Shown: one piece after another, positions 7,212-14,175 of the stretch | Layout: the number at the start of each line of letters is the position of its first letter | Position numbering within the stretch: the stretch's first letter is position 1 | Source: an uncultured Clostridia bacterium | GTDB lineage: Bacteria; Bacillota; Clostridia; Christensenellales; Aristaeellaceae | Assembly (NCBI GenBank): GCA_934630975.1 | Contig: CAKTXH010000028.1 | Coordinates: forward strand, 1-27,258 | Direction: 5' to 3' | Length of the DNA: 27,258 bases | Translations under genes and position numbers: made by a program | The notes under the pieces: generated by a model | Seen by the model: only the letters and a program-made list of their open reading frames with translations | Told to the model about the DNA's origin: nothing | The model's database searches: none

Positions 7212-7523
7212 TCATGCCCGCCGCATATAGAGCAGCGGGTACGGGCCGCCCTGCTCGTCCGTCTCCGTCCGCATATAGGTTTCAAAGCCCATATGCCGGT
7301 AAAAACCGACCGCCTGCGGGTTCTGCTCGTTGACGGTCAGCTCCCGCACGCCATAGTGCGCGACGCCGTATTCGAGCATCCGTCTTCCAAGCCCCGCGCC
7401 GCGAATCCGCTCAATCTCCGCGTCCGAAAGGAACGTGTGCGTCGCCCGGACGGAGGCTTCCCAAACCGCGGTCAACTGTCGAATCCACTCGGGCGTTCGC
7501 TCCTGAACTTCTTCGATCTTCAT
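7212..7523 (-). CDS. GNAT acetyltransferase of YjaB type with internal in-frame deletion
   Basis: GNAT enzymes move an acetyl group from acetyl-CoA to an amine. The 103-residue product matches the YjaB-type family at both ends: an N-terminal segment with VWEASVRATHTFLS, and a C-terminal one with TVNEQNPQAVGFYRHMGF and PYPLLYM. Family members are about 145 residues. Here ERIR is joined directly to GAGLGRRML, so about 40 residues covering strands 2-4 and the start of motif A are missing while the frame is kept. The acetyl-CoA loop RGAGLGRR still reads intact. The product is probably not a normal enzyme. The start could be ATG 7523 or TTG 7529. Confidence 0.7.
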   Translation of the reverse strand: MKIEEVQERTPEWIRQLTAVWEASVRATHTFLSDAEIERIRGAGLGRRMLEYGVAHYGVRELTVNEQNPQAVGFYRHMGFETYMRTETDEQGGPYPLLYMRRA

Positions 7524-7536
7524 GCTCAAATCCGTT

Positions 7537-7965
7537 TCAATCCTTTTTCCGGCTCACAAGGAAGCCGTTTTCGTCCTTCACGATTTCGTATTGCTTCGCC
7601 AGCGCGCTTTCCGAGCCGGCGACGCAGTAATCGCATTTCTCCGCGTTGCCGCATGTACCGCAGCGAATCAGCGTCCCGTGAAGCTGCCGCATCGCCCAAT
7701 AATCGGAATTGCAGAACAGCGGGAGCACGTGCAGCAGGTTATGCTTCTTGGCGAATTCCGCGTTCGGGCACTGCGTGAAGCAGTACCGCGCCGCGCGGTT
7801 TTCCCGGTCGTAAGGCTCGGTCACGGTGTGGAAAGCCGCGGAATGCTGCGCGGCCGTCGCGCGCCAAATCGCCGCGCCCTGTTCTTCGCCGTAACGCTCG
7901 TTCAGCCACGCCTTGACGGTTTCGCAGAACTGCGGCATGTCGCCCAGCTTCATGTGCTTGATCAT
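7537..7965 (-). CDS. L-2-amino-thiazoline-4-carboxylic acid hydrolase-like protein
   Basis: A 142-residue cysteine-rich protein resembling the ATC hydrolase family (PF14196), named for an enzyme that opens a thiazoline ring in Pseudomonas cysteine synthesis; most members have unknown roles. The conserved core is YCFTQCPNAEFAKKHNL, the LPLFCNSDYW segment and a C-terminal stretch with CGTCGNAEKCDYC. Cysteines at about residues 62, 66, 85, 102, 105, 111 and 114 could bind metal. The ATG at 7965 has a GGAGGAG site; a longer frame to 8019 would overlap the upstream gene. It is the second gene of the cluster. The family assignment comes from motif memory, not a search. Confidence 0.6.
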   Translation of the reverse strand: MIKHMKLGDMPQFCETVKAWLNERYGEEQGAAIWRATAAQHSAAFHTVTEPYDRENRAARYCFTQCPNAEFAKKHNLLHVLPLFCNSDYWAMRQLHGTLIRCGTCGNAEKCDYCVAGSESALAKQYEIVKDENGFLVSRKKD

Positions 7966-7997
7966 GGGTTCTCCTCCGTCCGCCTTTTTTGGGCTTC

Positions 7998-8609
7998 TCA
8001 CTTCTTCGCCAGCATGCACAGCCAGTGCTTTTTCGTCTCTCTCCGGCTCTGTATGTCGTTAAAGCCCGCCTTTTCCAGCGCCGCGCGCAGCTCCTCCTCT
8101 GTGTAAATGCGCATGCCTTCGATCATCTTCAGCCATTTCTCGTCCGCCGCGTTCGCGCCGTCACTTTCGTTGCAGATCATGAACGTGCCGCCGGGCTTCA
8201 TCACGCGGTTCACCTCCGCAAAACACGTCTCGATCCCCGGCCAGAAATAGACGGTTTCAAACGCCGATACGCAGTCAAACGTTTCGCTTTCAAACGGCAT
8301 TGCCGCCGCGTTGCCCTGCACAATATCGCACCGCCCCGCGCGGATGGCCGCGGCGTTCACCCTCCGCGCCTCTTCCACGCTCACTTCGGAATAATCCATG
8401 CCCGTCACGTGCCCCTCCGGGCACTTATCCAGCCAGACCGCCGCGTTCGCGCCGCCGCCGCAGCCCGCGTCCAGCGCCTGCGCGTCGGCCTTCGCTTCTA
8501 ACTGCGCAAAGCCCCAGTCCGCCAGCTTTGCATGGCCGCTGTTCATCATTTTGACCATCAGTTTTCCGCCCAGCCCGCTGGGTTTGCAGGTATTTTGAAA
8601 AAAGCTCAT
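7998..8609 (-). CDS. Class I SAM-dependent methyltransferase (Methyltransf_11)
   Basis: A 203-residue methyltransferase. Motif I is ALDAGCGGGANAAVW (about residues 46-59), then TGMDYSE with the ribose-binding acid, CDIVQGNAAAMPFE, motif II FDCVSAFETVYFWPG and motif III MKPGGTFMICNESDG. The substrate is unknown; the layout is that of small-molecule methyltransferases. I start it at ATG 8609, after AAGAGGTG; the open frame continues to 8750 only because it reads through repeat copy B. It is the first gene of the six-gene minus-strand cluster, and repeat copy B would form part of its leader if transcription begins further upstream. Confidence 0.88.
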   Translation of the reverse strand: MSFFQNTCKPSGLGGKLMVKMMNSGHAKLADWGFAQLEAKADAQALDAGCGGGANAAVWLDKCPEGHVTGMDYSEVSVEEARRVNAAAIRAGRCDIVQGNAAAMPFESETFDCVSAFETVYFWPGIETCFAEVNRVMKPGGTFMICNESDGANAADEKWLKMIEGMRIYTEEELRAALEKAGFNDIQSRRETKKHWLCMLAKK

Positions 8610-8633
8610 GGCTTGCACCTCTTTTCCATGTCT

Positions 8634-8696
8634 ATTGGGCTGCCGCCCAAACCCGCCTGAGGGGATCATCCCCTCAGACTCCTTTCCTCGCTTCGC
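8634..8696 (-). repeat. Dispersed palindromic repeat, copy B
   Basis: Inverted second copy of the element at 5201-5263. The 9-bp hairpin is 8657-8665 with 8669-8677, here with G-C and A-T pairs where copy A has A-T and T-A, so pairing is kept by compensating changes. The flanking GGGCTGCCGCCC palindrome is also conserved. It lies between the acetyltransferase terminator and the methyltransferase start. Confidence 0.8.
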
Positions 8697-8735
8697 GTTT
8701 ATCTTTCGATTGTTTGCGCATACTATCATCTTCGG

Positions 8736-8776
8736 CAAAAAAAACGGCATTCCTTCCGTTTTGCGAAAGAAACGCC
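8736..8776 (-). terminator. Intrinsic terminator of the acetyltransferase gene
   Basis: On the minus strand a 12-bp stem with three G-U pairs (8765-8776 with 8746-8757, seven-base loop) is followed by eight T. It resembles the terminator at 9412-9452 closely in sequence. Confidence 0.85.
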
Positions 8777-8796
8777 TTTGGGCTATGCATTTCGGC

Positions 8797-9390
8797 TCAG
8801 AACCGAATCTTTTCCGAGCTGATTTTATCCCGTTCCGTAATCGGCCGAATCACGCGGCAAGGTACGCCCGCCGCGACGACTCCGGCGGGGATATCGCGGG
8901 TGACGACGCTCCCCGCGCCGATGACCGAGCCTGCGCCAATCGTCACGCCGCCGCAGACCGTGGCATTTGCGCCAATCCAGACGTTATCCTCCACCGTGAT
9001 GGGCGCGGACGTGCCGATTCCCTGCGCGCGCTGCTCAGGGTCAACCGCATGCCCGGAACAGGCCAGACAAACGCCCGGCGCGATGAACACGCCCGCGCCG
9101 ATGTGCACCGGGGAGGTATCCAGAATCACGCAGTTGTAGTTGATGACCACCAGTCCGCGCGTATGGATGTTGAAGCCGTAATCGCAATGGAAATCCGGCT
9201 CGATGCCCGTCATCGGGGAGCACGTGCCCAAAAGCTGCTGCAAAATTTCGCGGCGCTTTTCCGTTTCGTCCGGCGCGGTCTGGTTATACGCCCAGCAGAG
9301 TGTTTTTGCCCGCTTTTGAGCTTCCGCCGGGATGCGCTCGTACCCGCTGGCGTAGCCTTCCGGGCTTTTGATGATATCCAGTACGTCCAT
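8797..9390 (-). CDS. Sugar O-acetyltransferase (LacA/Maa/NodL family)
   Basis: A 197-residue left-handed beta-helix acetyltransferase that transfers acetyl from acetyl-CoA to a sugar hydroxyl. It has the N-terminal Maa-type helical cap (residues 1-60), then hexapeptide repeats with I/V-G-x-x-x turns: VHIGAGVFIAPGV, VWIGANATVCGG, VTIGAGSVIGAGS. The catalytic-histidine loop reads SGHAVDPEQR, matching the SGHP...R loop of LacA. The product ends IRPITERDK. It is bounded by hairpin terminators on both sides, so it may be a single-gene unit, but no strong promoter is visible. The natural acceptor is not predictable; these enzymes are often detoxifying. Confidence 0.92.
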   Translation of the reverse strand: MDVLDIIKSPEGYASGYERIPAEAQKRAKTLCWAYNQTAPDETEKRREILQQLLGTCSPMTGIEPDFHCDYGFNIHTRGLVVINYNCVILDTSPVHIGAGVFIAPGVCLACSGHAVDPEQRAQGIGTSAPITVEDNVWIGANATVCGGVTIGAGSVIGAGSVVTRDIPAGVVAAGVPCRVIRPITERDKISSEKIRF

Positions 9391-9411
9391 AAAATCGCTC
9401 CTTCATCTTCC

Positions 9412-9452
9412 AGACAAAATCGGCGTCCCTTCCTTTTGACGAAAGAAACGCT
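9412..9452 (-). terminator. Intrinsic terminator downstream of the 9489 gene
   Basis: Minus-strand stem 9442-9451 region with 9422-9433, about 11 base pairs with three G-U pairs around a TTTTGAC-type loop, then ATTTTGTC. It shares most of its sequence with the terminator at 8736-8776. It lies only about 20 bases above the ribosome binding site of the acetyltransferase gene. Confidence 0.7.
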
Positions 9453-9488
9453 GATTTCACTTTTCTTTTGACGCCGCCGCTTTCAGAA

Positions 9489-10199
9489 TCAGTTATGTTT
9501 CACAAGCTGATCCTCGCTGATATCGCCGTGACGCAGGCAGGCCTGTATATACGTCTCCGCCTCGCCGTTCGGGTTTGCCTCGGCCGTCGCGTTAATCATG
9601 TACCATGTGCAGTCAAAATCCGCCAGAATGACGGGCAGCTTTCGCCCGAACTTGGCTTCGATCACGCCGTTCGTCTGCAATTCCTTCGTGATCTCCGTCA
9701 CCAGCTTCAAAAGCTCCGGCAGTCCGTTCGGGCCGGTTCCGATATACCGCATATTTTCGTCAAAAGCATCGCCGCTTTCGCCGCCGATATCCTGTACGCC
9801 TGTGGATTCATACCAGTCAATCAGGGCGTCTGCCATCGGGTTGGGCTCTTCAAATTCGATCACCGGCCATTGCCGGTCATAGCTCCAGAACGCCGGATTC
9901 CACCGTTCTTCATCGTCCCCGGATGCGCGAAAGAACGGGTTGACGTTGTGCTCCATTTCCGATTCATTTTTGTAAAGCATTTTGAACTCCGGGATGTTGC
10001 TGTAACCCCTGTATTCGTATTCTTCGTTCGGGTAAATGAAAAACATGACGGCGTACTGATCCTCGACCGGCCATTCGTCCAGCACCTCAAGGATTCTGCC
10101 TTGCAGCATGTCTTTAAACTCCGCCGTAGAAATCTCTCCCTTCGCCATATTCGCGCATGTCGTCAGCCCAATCATCAAAAGCGCCGCAAACAGCGCCAT
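9489..10199 (-). CDS. Protein of unknown function with signal-like N-terminus
   Basis: I do not recognise this 236-residue protein. It begins MALFAALLMIGLTTCANMAKG, a short hydrophobic signal-like segment with a cysteine near residue 15 that could be a lipobox-like site (TTC-A, not a good consensus). The rest is acidic and soluble-looking, with many aromatic residues (for example NPAFWSYDRQWPVIEFEEP) and no catalytic motif I can name. GAGAAGG precedes the ATG by only a few bases. It follows the 10212-11321 gene by 12 bases and ends at a terminator, so these two unknown genes are probably co-transcribed. Confidence 0.65.
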   Translation of the reverse strand: MALFAALLMIGLTTCANMAKGEISTAEFKDMLQGRILEVLDEWPVEDQYAVMFFIYPNEEYEYRGYSNIPEFKMLYKNESEMEHNVNPFFRASGDDEERWNPAFWSYDRQWPVIEFEEPNPMADALIDWYESTGVQDIGGESGDAFDENMRYIGTGPNGLPELLKLVTEITKELQTNGVIEAKFGRKLPVILADFDCTWYMINATAEANPNGEAETYIQACLRHGDISEDQLVKHN

Positions 10200-10211
10200 G
10201 CCCTTCTCTTT

Positions 10212-11321
10212 CTATATTGGGGTCGTCCGCAGCCATTCCTGCCATGTCTCCTTCGGGTAGCAGGTCATCACCCAACTGGATTGGCCGGAAACATTTTGGA
10301 GCGGAATCATCGTAACCTGAAGGTCGCCGTATTCCTCCGCGTCCTCTTTGGCCTGATCCTTTTCCAAACTGAAACGAAAACAGATTGCGCGCCGCGCTTC
10401 CATATCCATCTTCCGTTTCCACGGAAGCCCTTCCGGCACAGCCGGAGGGATGCGCAAATCCGCACATTCGCCGTACAGCCCGGAAACACCGTCGGCTGTC
10501 GTAGCTTCCTTCATCTCAATCGGCACAAACTGCCATTCGTCATGCGCGCCGCGCATTTGCAGCATGGTTTTCGTCGCCCGGAACTCATGCTTCCAGATGC
10601 ACGGCCCGCTCAGCCAAACGCCCACGCCTTTGGATTTTCCGCCCTGATTCAGAAAACCGATCACATTCTCCTTGTTCCCCTCAAAATACACATAATGGCA
10701 GCTTGGGAGATTATAATTGAATCTCGGCGGGACTTTTTCGTTTTCCCGCCGGTTGAGGACGTAGTAAAAGCGATGGATTTCCGCGTCCTCCGGCAGCTCG
10801 TCGCCGCCCGCTTCTCCCTGCAAAACCGGCAGGGACAACAGCGGCTCAAGCCCGTCCAGACACGCCTCCGCAAAGACATATTTTCCCCGCATCGTGCGCT
10901 TAAACGCTTCGATATCCGAAACATAGCGTTTCCACGGGGCAAGGCTGCTTCTGCGCGGCGCTTTTCCTTCCGTCATGCGCCCGTTCGCCGCCCAGAGATC
11001 CGCGCCGTTTGCCGCGTCAATCAGGTTCATGCAGAAATAATCGCTGTCCAGACAGGCCAGCGCCAGCGTCTGGGTTTGCAGCGTTTCGGATAACCGCCGC
11101 GCCTTTGCGCCCAACTCCCCAAAGTCGCCGTCGATCAAATCCGAACAGACGGTGATCCACGGGCTGTCTGACATCGTAAAAACGGAAAGCATAATGTCGG
11201 CTTCTTCCTCGTTATCAACGGCGGATAAGTCCCGCCCCTCGGTCAGTACCGCGGCAATCTGCGCGAAATCCGGCTCGTTTTCCGTGCGCCTGATTTGGAT
11301 GTTGGAAAAGCATAATCCCAT
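10212..11321 (-). CDS. Protein of unknown function
   Basis: A 369-residue cytoplasmic-looking protein, not recognised. The start MGLCFSNIQIRRTENEPDFAQ with ATG at 11321 and AAGGAGG upstream is preferred over the longer frame to 11351. The N-terminal 200 residues contain mixed strands and helices (WITVCSDLIDGDFGELGAKARRLSETL) and the C-terminal part is rich in tryptophan, aromatic and charged residues (VGVWLSGPCIWKHEF). No signal peptide or membrane span is seen. A strong terminator from the upstream gene ends 33 bases before its start; I see no convincing promoter of its own. It may function with the next gene, 12 bases downstream. Confidence 0.7.
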   Translation of the reverse strand: MGLCFSNIQIRRTENEPDFAQIAAVLTEGRDLSAVDNEEEADIMLSVFTMSDSPWITVCSDLIDGDFGELGAKARRLSETLQTQTLALACLDSDYFCMNLIDAANGADLWAANGRMTEGKAPRRSSLAPWKRYVSDIEAFKRTMRGKYVFAEACLDGLEPLLSLPVLQGEAGGDELPEDAEIHRFYYVLNRRENEKVPPRFNYNLPSCHYVYFEGNKENVIGFLNQGGKSKGVGVWLSGPCIWKHEFRATKTMLQMRGAHDEWQFVPIEMKEATTADGVSGLYGECADLRIPPAVPEGLPWKRKMDMEARRAICFRFSLEKDQAKEDAEEYGDLQVTMIPLQNVSGQSSWVMTCYPKETWQEWLRTTPI

Positions 11322-11353
11322 CGTCTCCGCCTCCTTCTGCCCGCTTTCCATCC

Positions 11354-11394
11354 AAAAAAGCGGCGCTTTTCCACTCTTGCAGAAAAGCCGCCGC
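11354..11394 (-). terminator. Strong intrinsic terminator after the DUF896 gene
   Basis: Minus-strand stem of 12-13 pairs with one bulged G (11382-11394 with 11360-11371) around a ten-base loop, followed by six or more T. It starts five bases after the DUF896 stop codon. Confidence 0.9.
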
Positions 11395-11399
11395 CCCGT

Positions 11400-11615
11400 T
11401 TAATTCAGTTTCTTTTCCTTCTTCACCAGCGGCTTATAGCTGCCGTCCTCCTGCTCGACGCGAACGCGCTTGAGCGTCGCTTCCGTCTGCTCGCGAAACT
11501 CCTTGATGTATTGCGCGTAGAGCGCCGAGCGCTCGCGCGTTTCTTCATCGGTCAGGCCGACCTCTTTCTTCTTTTTCGCCAGCTCGTTGATGCGCAGAAT
11601 TTTTTCCTGTTCCAT
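11400..11615 (-). CDS. UPF0291 (DUF896) family protein
   Basis: A 71-residue protein of the DUF896/UPF0291 family (B. subtilis YnzC-like). The match is clear: EKILRINELAKKKKEVGLTDEE, then a QYIKEFREQTEATLKRVRV segment and a basic tail. The family forms a small two-helix hairpin; its role is not established. The ATG at 11615 follows GGAGG by ten bases; an overlapping out-of-frame ATG lies between them. It has its own promoter at 11651-11679 and a strong terminator, so it is probably expressed alone as well as by read-through from nagBA. Confidence 0.88.
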   Translation of the reverse strand: MEQEKILRINELAKKKKEVGLTDEETRERSALYAQYIKEFREQTEATLKRVRVEQEDGSYKPLVKKEKKLN

Positions 11616-11650
11616 CTTTTCATAACCTCCGGGTTCACAGATTGCCTGTC

Positions 11651-11679
11651 AGCATACAACCTTTTTCGGCTTCTGTCAA
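11651..11679 (-). promoter_or_regulatory. Promoter of the DUF896 gene
   Basis: A perfect TTGACA (11674-11679) is 17 bases from TATGCT (11651-11656, 4 of 6 matches to TATAAT). It lies immediately after the stop of the Nudix-like gene and about 35 bases above the DUF896 start. Confidence 0.7.
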
Positions 11680-11682
11680 GGG

Positions 11683-12144
11683 TCAAAACGGCGCGGGCTG
11701 ACCAAGCCGCTCGAGCGTGATGCGCTCGTCGAACCACTCGCCCGCCCATTTATGCAGCGCCAGAATCAGCGCGGGCCTGTCCATCTGCATGGCCAGAGGC
11801 AGCCGGTCAAACGCGCGCGCCTCGTCCTGCGCTTCGTCCGGCCATTCGCGCACGTCGGCCACATAGCAGAATCCGCCGGTCTCCTTGCCCTTTTCGTCGG
11901 TCACGCCGTAGGCGCACAGCGGGTAAACGTCGAACACCGCCTCGCCGATGGCCGCGCCCAGCGCGCTTCTGGCCGCCTCGTCGGCGCTCTGGCCGCGCGT
12001 CATCTGCCCTTCGGGCAGCACCCACAACGCGTTGATCGCGTCCCGCCGCAGAATCAGCGCTTCGCCCCGCCGCGCCAGCACGAGCACGTGGTCAAACCCC
12101 GCGCGGCGGCGCTTCTCCTCCGCCGCATAGATCGCAACTTGCAA
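11683..12144 (-). CDS. Nudix-fold protein with degenerate catalytic box
   Basis: A 153-residue protein whose WVLPEGQMTRGQSADEAA segment lines up with the start of a Nudix box (consensus GX5EX7REUXEEXGU). The rest of the box is altered: the E after PG is Q, R-E is S-A and the two metal-binding glutamates E-E are A-A, while the last G is kept. The fold is supported; hydrolase activity is doubtful. I place the start at a TTG at 12144, because GGAGG precedes it by ten bases; another TTG, 27 bases upstream at 12171, would overlap the nagA stop. It follows nagA closely and probably belongs to the nagBA transcript. Confidence 0.7.
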   Translation of the reverse strand: MQVAIYAAEEKRRRAGFDHVLVLARRGEALILRRDAINALWVLPEGQMTRGQSADEAARSALGAAIGEAVFDVYPLCAYGVTDEKGKETGGFCYVADVREWPDEAQDEARAFDRLPLAMQMDRPALILALHKWAGEWFDERITLERLGQPAPF

Positions 12145-12163
12145 GCTCTCTGTTCCTCCCGTT

Positions 12164-13276
12164 TTACGCAATCACGCCCGCCAGGTTCCAGCCCGCGTCC
12201 ATCAGCGTCAGCACGCCGCAGGCGCCCGGCTCGATGCGGCCATAGCCCTTCGCGCCGATGGAATCCGCCGGGGTGCTCGTCGCCATCGGGACGACGGTTT
12301 CCGGCGGCATCTTCGCCAGCGTGATCATGTTGTGAATCGCGCGGTGCAGCACCAGCGTCGAACCGGCGATTACGCCGTCCGCCAGCCTTGCCTCGCCGTT
12401 TTTGACATAGACGGCCTGCCCGCCGAGGTCATACTGCCCGTCCGGCATGCCCGCCGCCTCCATCGAATCGGAAATCAGCGCCATGCCCTTCGCGCCCTTG
12501 CAGAGCGCCGCGATGCGCAGCACGTCCGGGTGCAGGTGCAGCCCGTCGGCGATGACCTGCACGACGATCCGGTCGTCGGCCAGCCCCGCGCCCGGCACGC
12601 CGGGCTTGCGGTGGTGCAGCGGGCTTTGCGCGTTGAACAGGTGCGTAATCTGTGTCAAGCCGCGATCCGCCGCCGCGTGAACGTCCTCCGCCGTCGCGCC
12701 CGAGTGCGCCGCGCAGGTGACGACGCCCCGCTCTTTGAGATAGGCCACCATGTCCAGCGCGCCCAGCAGTTCCGGCGCGAGGGTCATCATCTTCACGCAG
12801 TCTGTCCCCTGCGTCATGGCCTCATACGCCTTAACGCTCGGGTTCATCAGACATTCGCCCAGCTGCGCGCCCTTGTAGGCTTCGCAGAGGAACGGCGCTT
12901 CCATGTGCGCGCCGAGCACCGCCGCGCCCTTTTCGCAGGGCTTATCCCGAACGGCCTGAATCGCCCGCAGCGCGCGGTTCGTCGCCTCGATCGGCGCGCT
13001 CATCGTCGTGGGCACGAACGCCGCCACGCCGGTTTGAAGCAGCCCTTCGCTCATCCGGCGCACGTCGCTTTCCCCGCGCATGCAGTCCGCGCCCGCGTAA
13101 GCGTGAATGTGGATATCCACAAACCCCGGCAGCACATATAGCCCCGCCGCGCTGCGAACCTCCTCGCCCTCGCGCGGCTGCAAATCGCCGATCTGCGCGA
13201 TTTTTCCGTTTTCCACGCGCACATCGGCGCGCGCAAAGCGGCCGCCGATGAACGCCGTTCCGTTTTTGACCAGCAT
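12164..13276 (-). CDS. nagA: N-acetylglucosamine-6-phosphate deacetylase NagA
   Basis: NagA removes acetate from GlcNAc-6-phosphate to give glucosamine-6-phosphate. The 370-residue amidohydrolase-fold protein carries the expected landmarks: HIHAY (H56, H58), the metal-binding glutamate in AHMEAPF (E126), CAAHSGAT (H191), ITHLFNAQSPLHHRKPG (H212) and the catalytic aspartate of LISDSMEAAG (D270). The usual HLEGP motif is AHMEAP here, a minor variant. Its ATG (13276) is three bases after the nagB stop, so the two genes are tightly coupled; the product feeds NagB. Confidence 0.95.
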   Translation of the reverse strand: MLVKNGTAFIGGRFARADVRVENGKIAQIGDLQPREGEEVRSAAGLYVLPGFVDIHIHAYAGADCMRGESDVRRMSEGLLQTGVAAFVPTTMSAPIEATNRALRAIQAVRDKPCEKGAAVLGAHMEAPFLCEAYKGAQLGECLMNPSVKAYEAMTQGTDCVKMMTLAPELLGALDMVAYLKERGVVTCAAHSGATAEDVHAAADRGLTQITHLFNAQSPLHHRKPGVPGAGLADDRIVVQVIADGLHLHPDVLRIAALCKGAKGMALISDSMEAAGMPDGQYDLGGQAVYVKNGEARLADGVIAGSTLVLHRAIHNMITLAKMPPETVVPMATSTPADSIGAKGYGRIEPGACGVLTLMDAGWNLAGVIA

Positions 13277-13279
13277 GGT

Positions 13280-14005
13280 TTACTCCTCAAGCATCAGCTT
13301 GCCCGCCTCGCGGTCGGTCAGAATCACGCAGCAGGGGTGCAGCTGCAAGACCGACGCGGGCACGCGCGGGGTGATCGGCCCGCGGATGGTTTCATACACG
13401 GCCTTCGCCTTGTTTTCGCCCGTCGCCACCAGCACGACGCACTTGGCCGCCATGATGTTGCCAATGCCCATCGAAACCGCCTGCCGCGGCACCTCGTCCG
13501 CGCTCTTGAAGAAGCGGGCGTTCGCCTCGATGGTGTCCGCCGTCAGCGTGACGACGTGCGTACCGTAGGTGAATTCGTCCGCCGGCTCGTTAAAGCCGAT
13601 GTGGCCGTTGCGCCCGATGCCCAGAAGCTGAATGTCGATGCCGCCCGCGTCGTGAATCGCCTTGTCGTAAGCCTGCACGTCGGCGGCGCCGTTGCCGCTG
13701 GGCAGGTGCACGTTCTCTTCGCGCAGGTTGACCTTGCTGAACAGATGCTCCTGCATGAACGCGTGATAGCTCAGCGGATTCTTGTGGTCGATGCCCACGT
13801 ATTCGTCCAGATTGAAGGTGCGCACGCGGTCAAAGTCGATCACGCCGCGGTCGTACCACTGCGTCAGCATTTCGTATGCGGGAATTGGGGTCGAGCCGGT
13901 CGCCAGACCCAGCACGCTGTCGCCCTTGCGGGTGATCTGCGCGGCGATGAGCACGCCCGCCGCCTCGCAGGCCGCGCGCGCATTTTCGTAGACATGGAAT
14001 TCCAT
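13280..14005 (-). CDS. nagB: Glucosamine-6-phosphate deaminase NagB
   Basis: NagB converts glucosamine-6-phosphate to fructose-6-phosphate and ammonia, sending amino sugars into glycolysis. The 241-residue length and motifs fit: the LGLATGSTPIPAYEML phosphate-binding loop, TFNLDEYVGI (D67 is in the conserved active-site region), and GIGRNGHIGFNEPADEF (134-144). The ATG at 14005 follows GAGGGA. It is first in the nagB-nagA unit. A consensus extended -10 promoter lies 33-41 bases upstream, with a 22-base palindrome above it that could be an operator. Confidence 0.97.
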   Translation of the reverse strand: MEFHVYENARAACEAAGVLIAAQITRKGDSVLGLATGSTPIPAYEMLTQWYDRGVIDFDRVRTFNLDEYVGIDHKNPLSYHAFMQEHLFSKVNLREENVHLPSGNGAADVQAYDKAIHDAGGIDIQLLGIGRNGHIGFNEPADEFTYGTHVVTLTADTIEANARFFKSADEVPRQAVSMGIGNIMAAKCVVLVATGENKAKAVYETIRGPITPRVPASVLQLHPCCVILTDREAGKLMLEE

Positions 14006-14037
14006 GAGATCCCTCCTCGGTTATGATTGCTGCCGCC

Positions 14038-14046
14038 ATTATAGCA
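14038..14046 (-). promoter_or_regulatory. Extended -10 promoter of nagBA
   Basis: Minus-strand TGCTATAAT: a perfect TATAAT (14038-14043) with the TGn extension. The -35 region at the right spacing (ATGCAA) is poor, which is normal for extended -10 promoters and suggests help or repression by a factor binding nearby. Confidence 0.7.
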
Positions 14047-14053
14047 TACTCGA

Positions 14054-14075
14054 CACAAAATTGCATGTTTTTGTG
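14054..14075. promoter_or_regulatory. Candidate operator palindrome upstream of nagBA
   Basis: CACAAAA (14054-14060) and TTTTGTG (14069-14075) are perfect 7-base inverted arms around TTGCATGT. It covers the expected -35 position of the nagB promoter. I cannot assign a regulator: it does not resemble the NagR/YvoA sites I know. Confidence 0.5.
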
Positions 14076-14175
14076 CGAAAATTCACGTTTTGTTTTTCGA
14101 TTTTTAACCTTTTATACAACTTTTCGTCGAGTCGATTGTCATTTCCGTCTATTTATGTGTTTTAATTTATGTTAA

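Noticed and set aside
8610..8750. N-terminal extension of the first methyltransferase
   Set aside because: The extension is translated repeat copy B; a strong ribosome binding site sits before the ATG at 8609.
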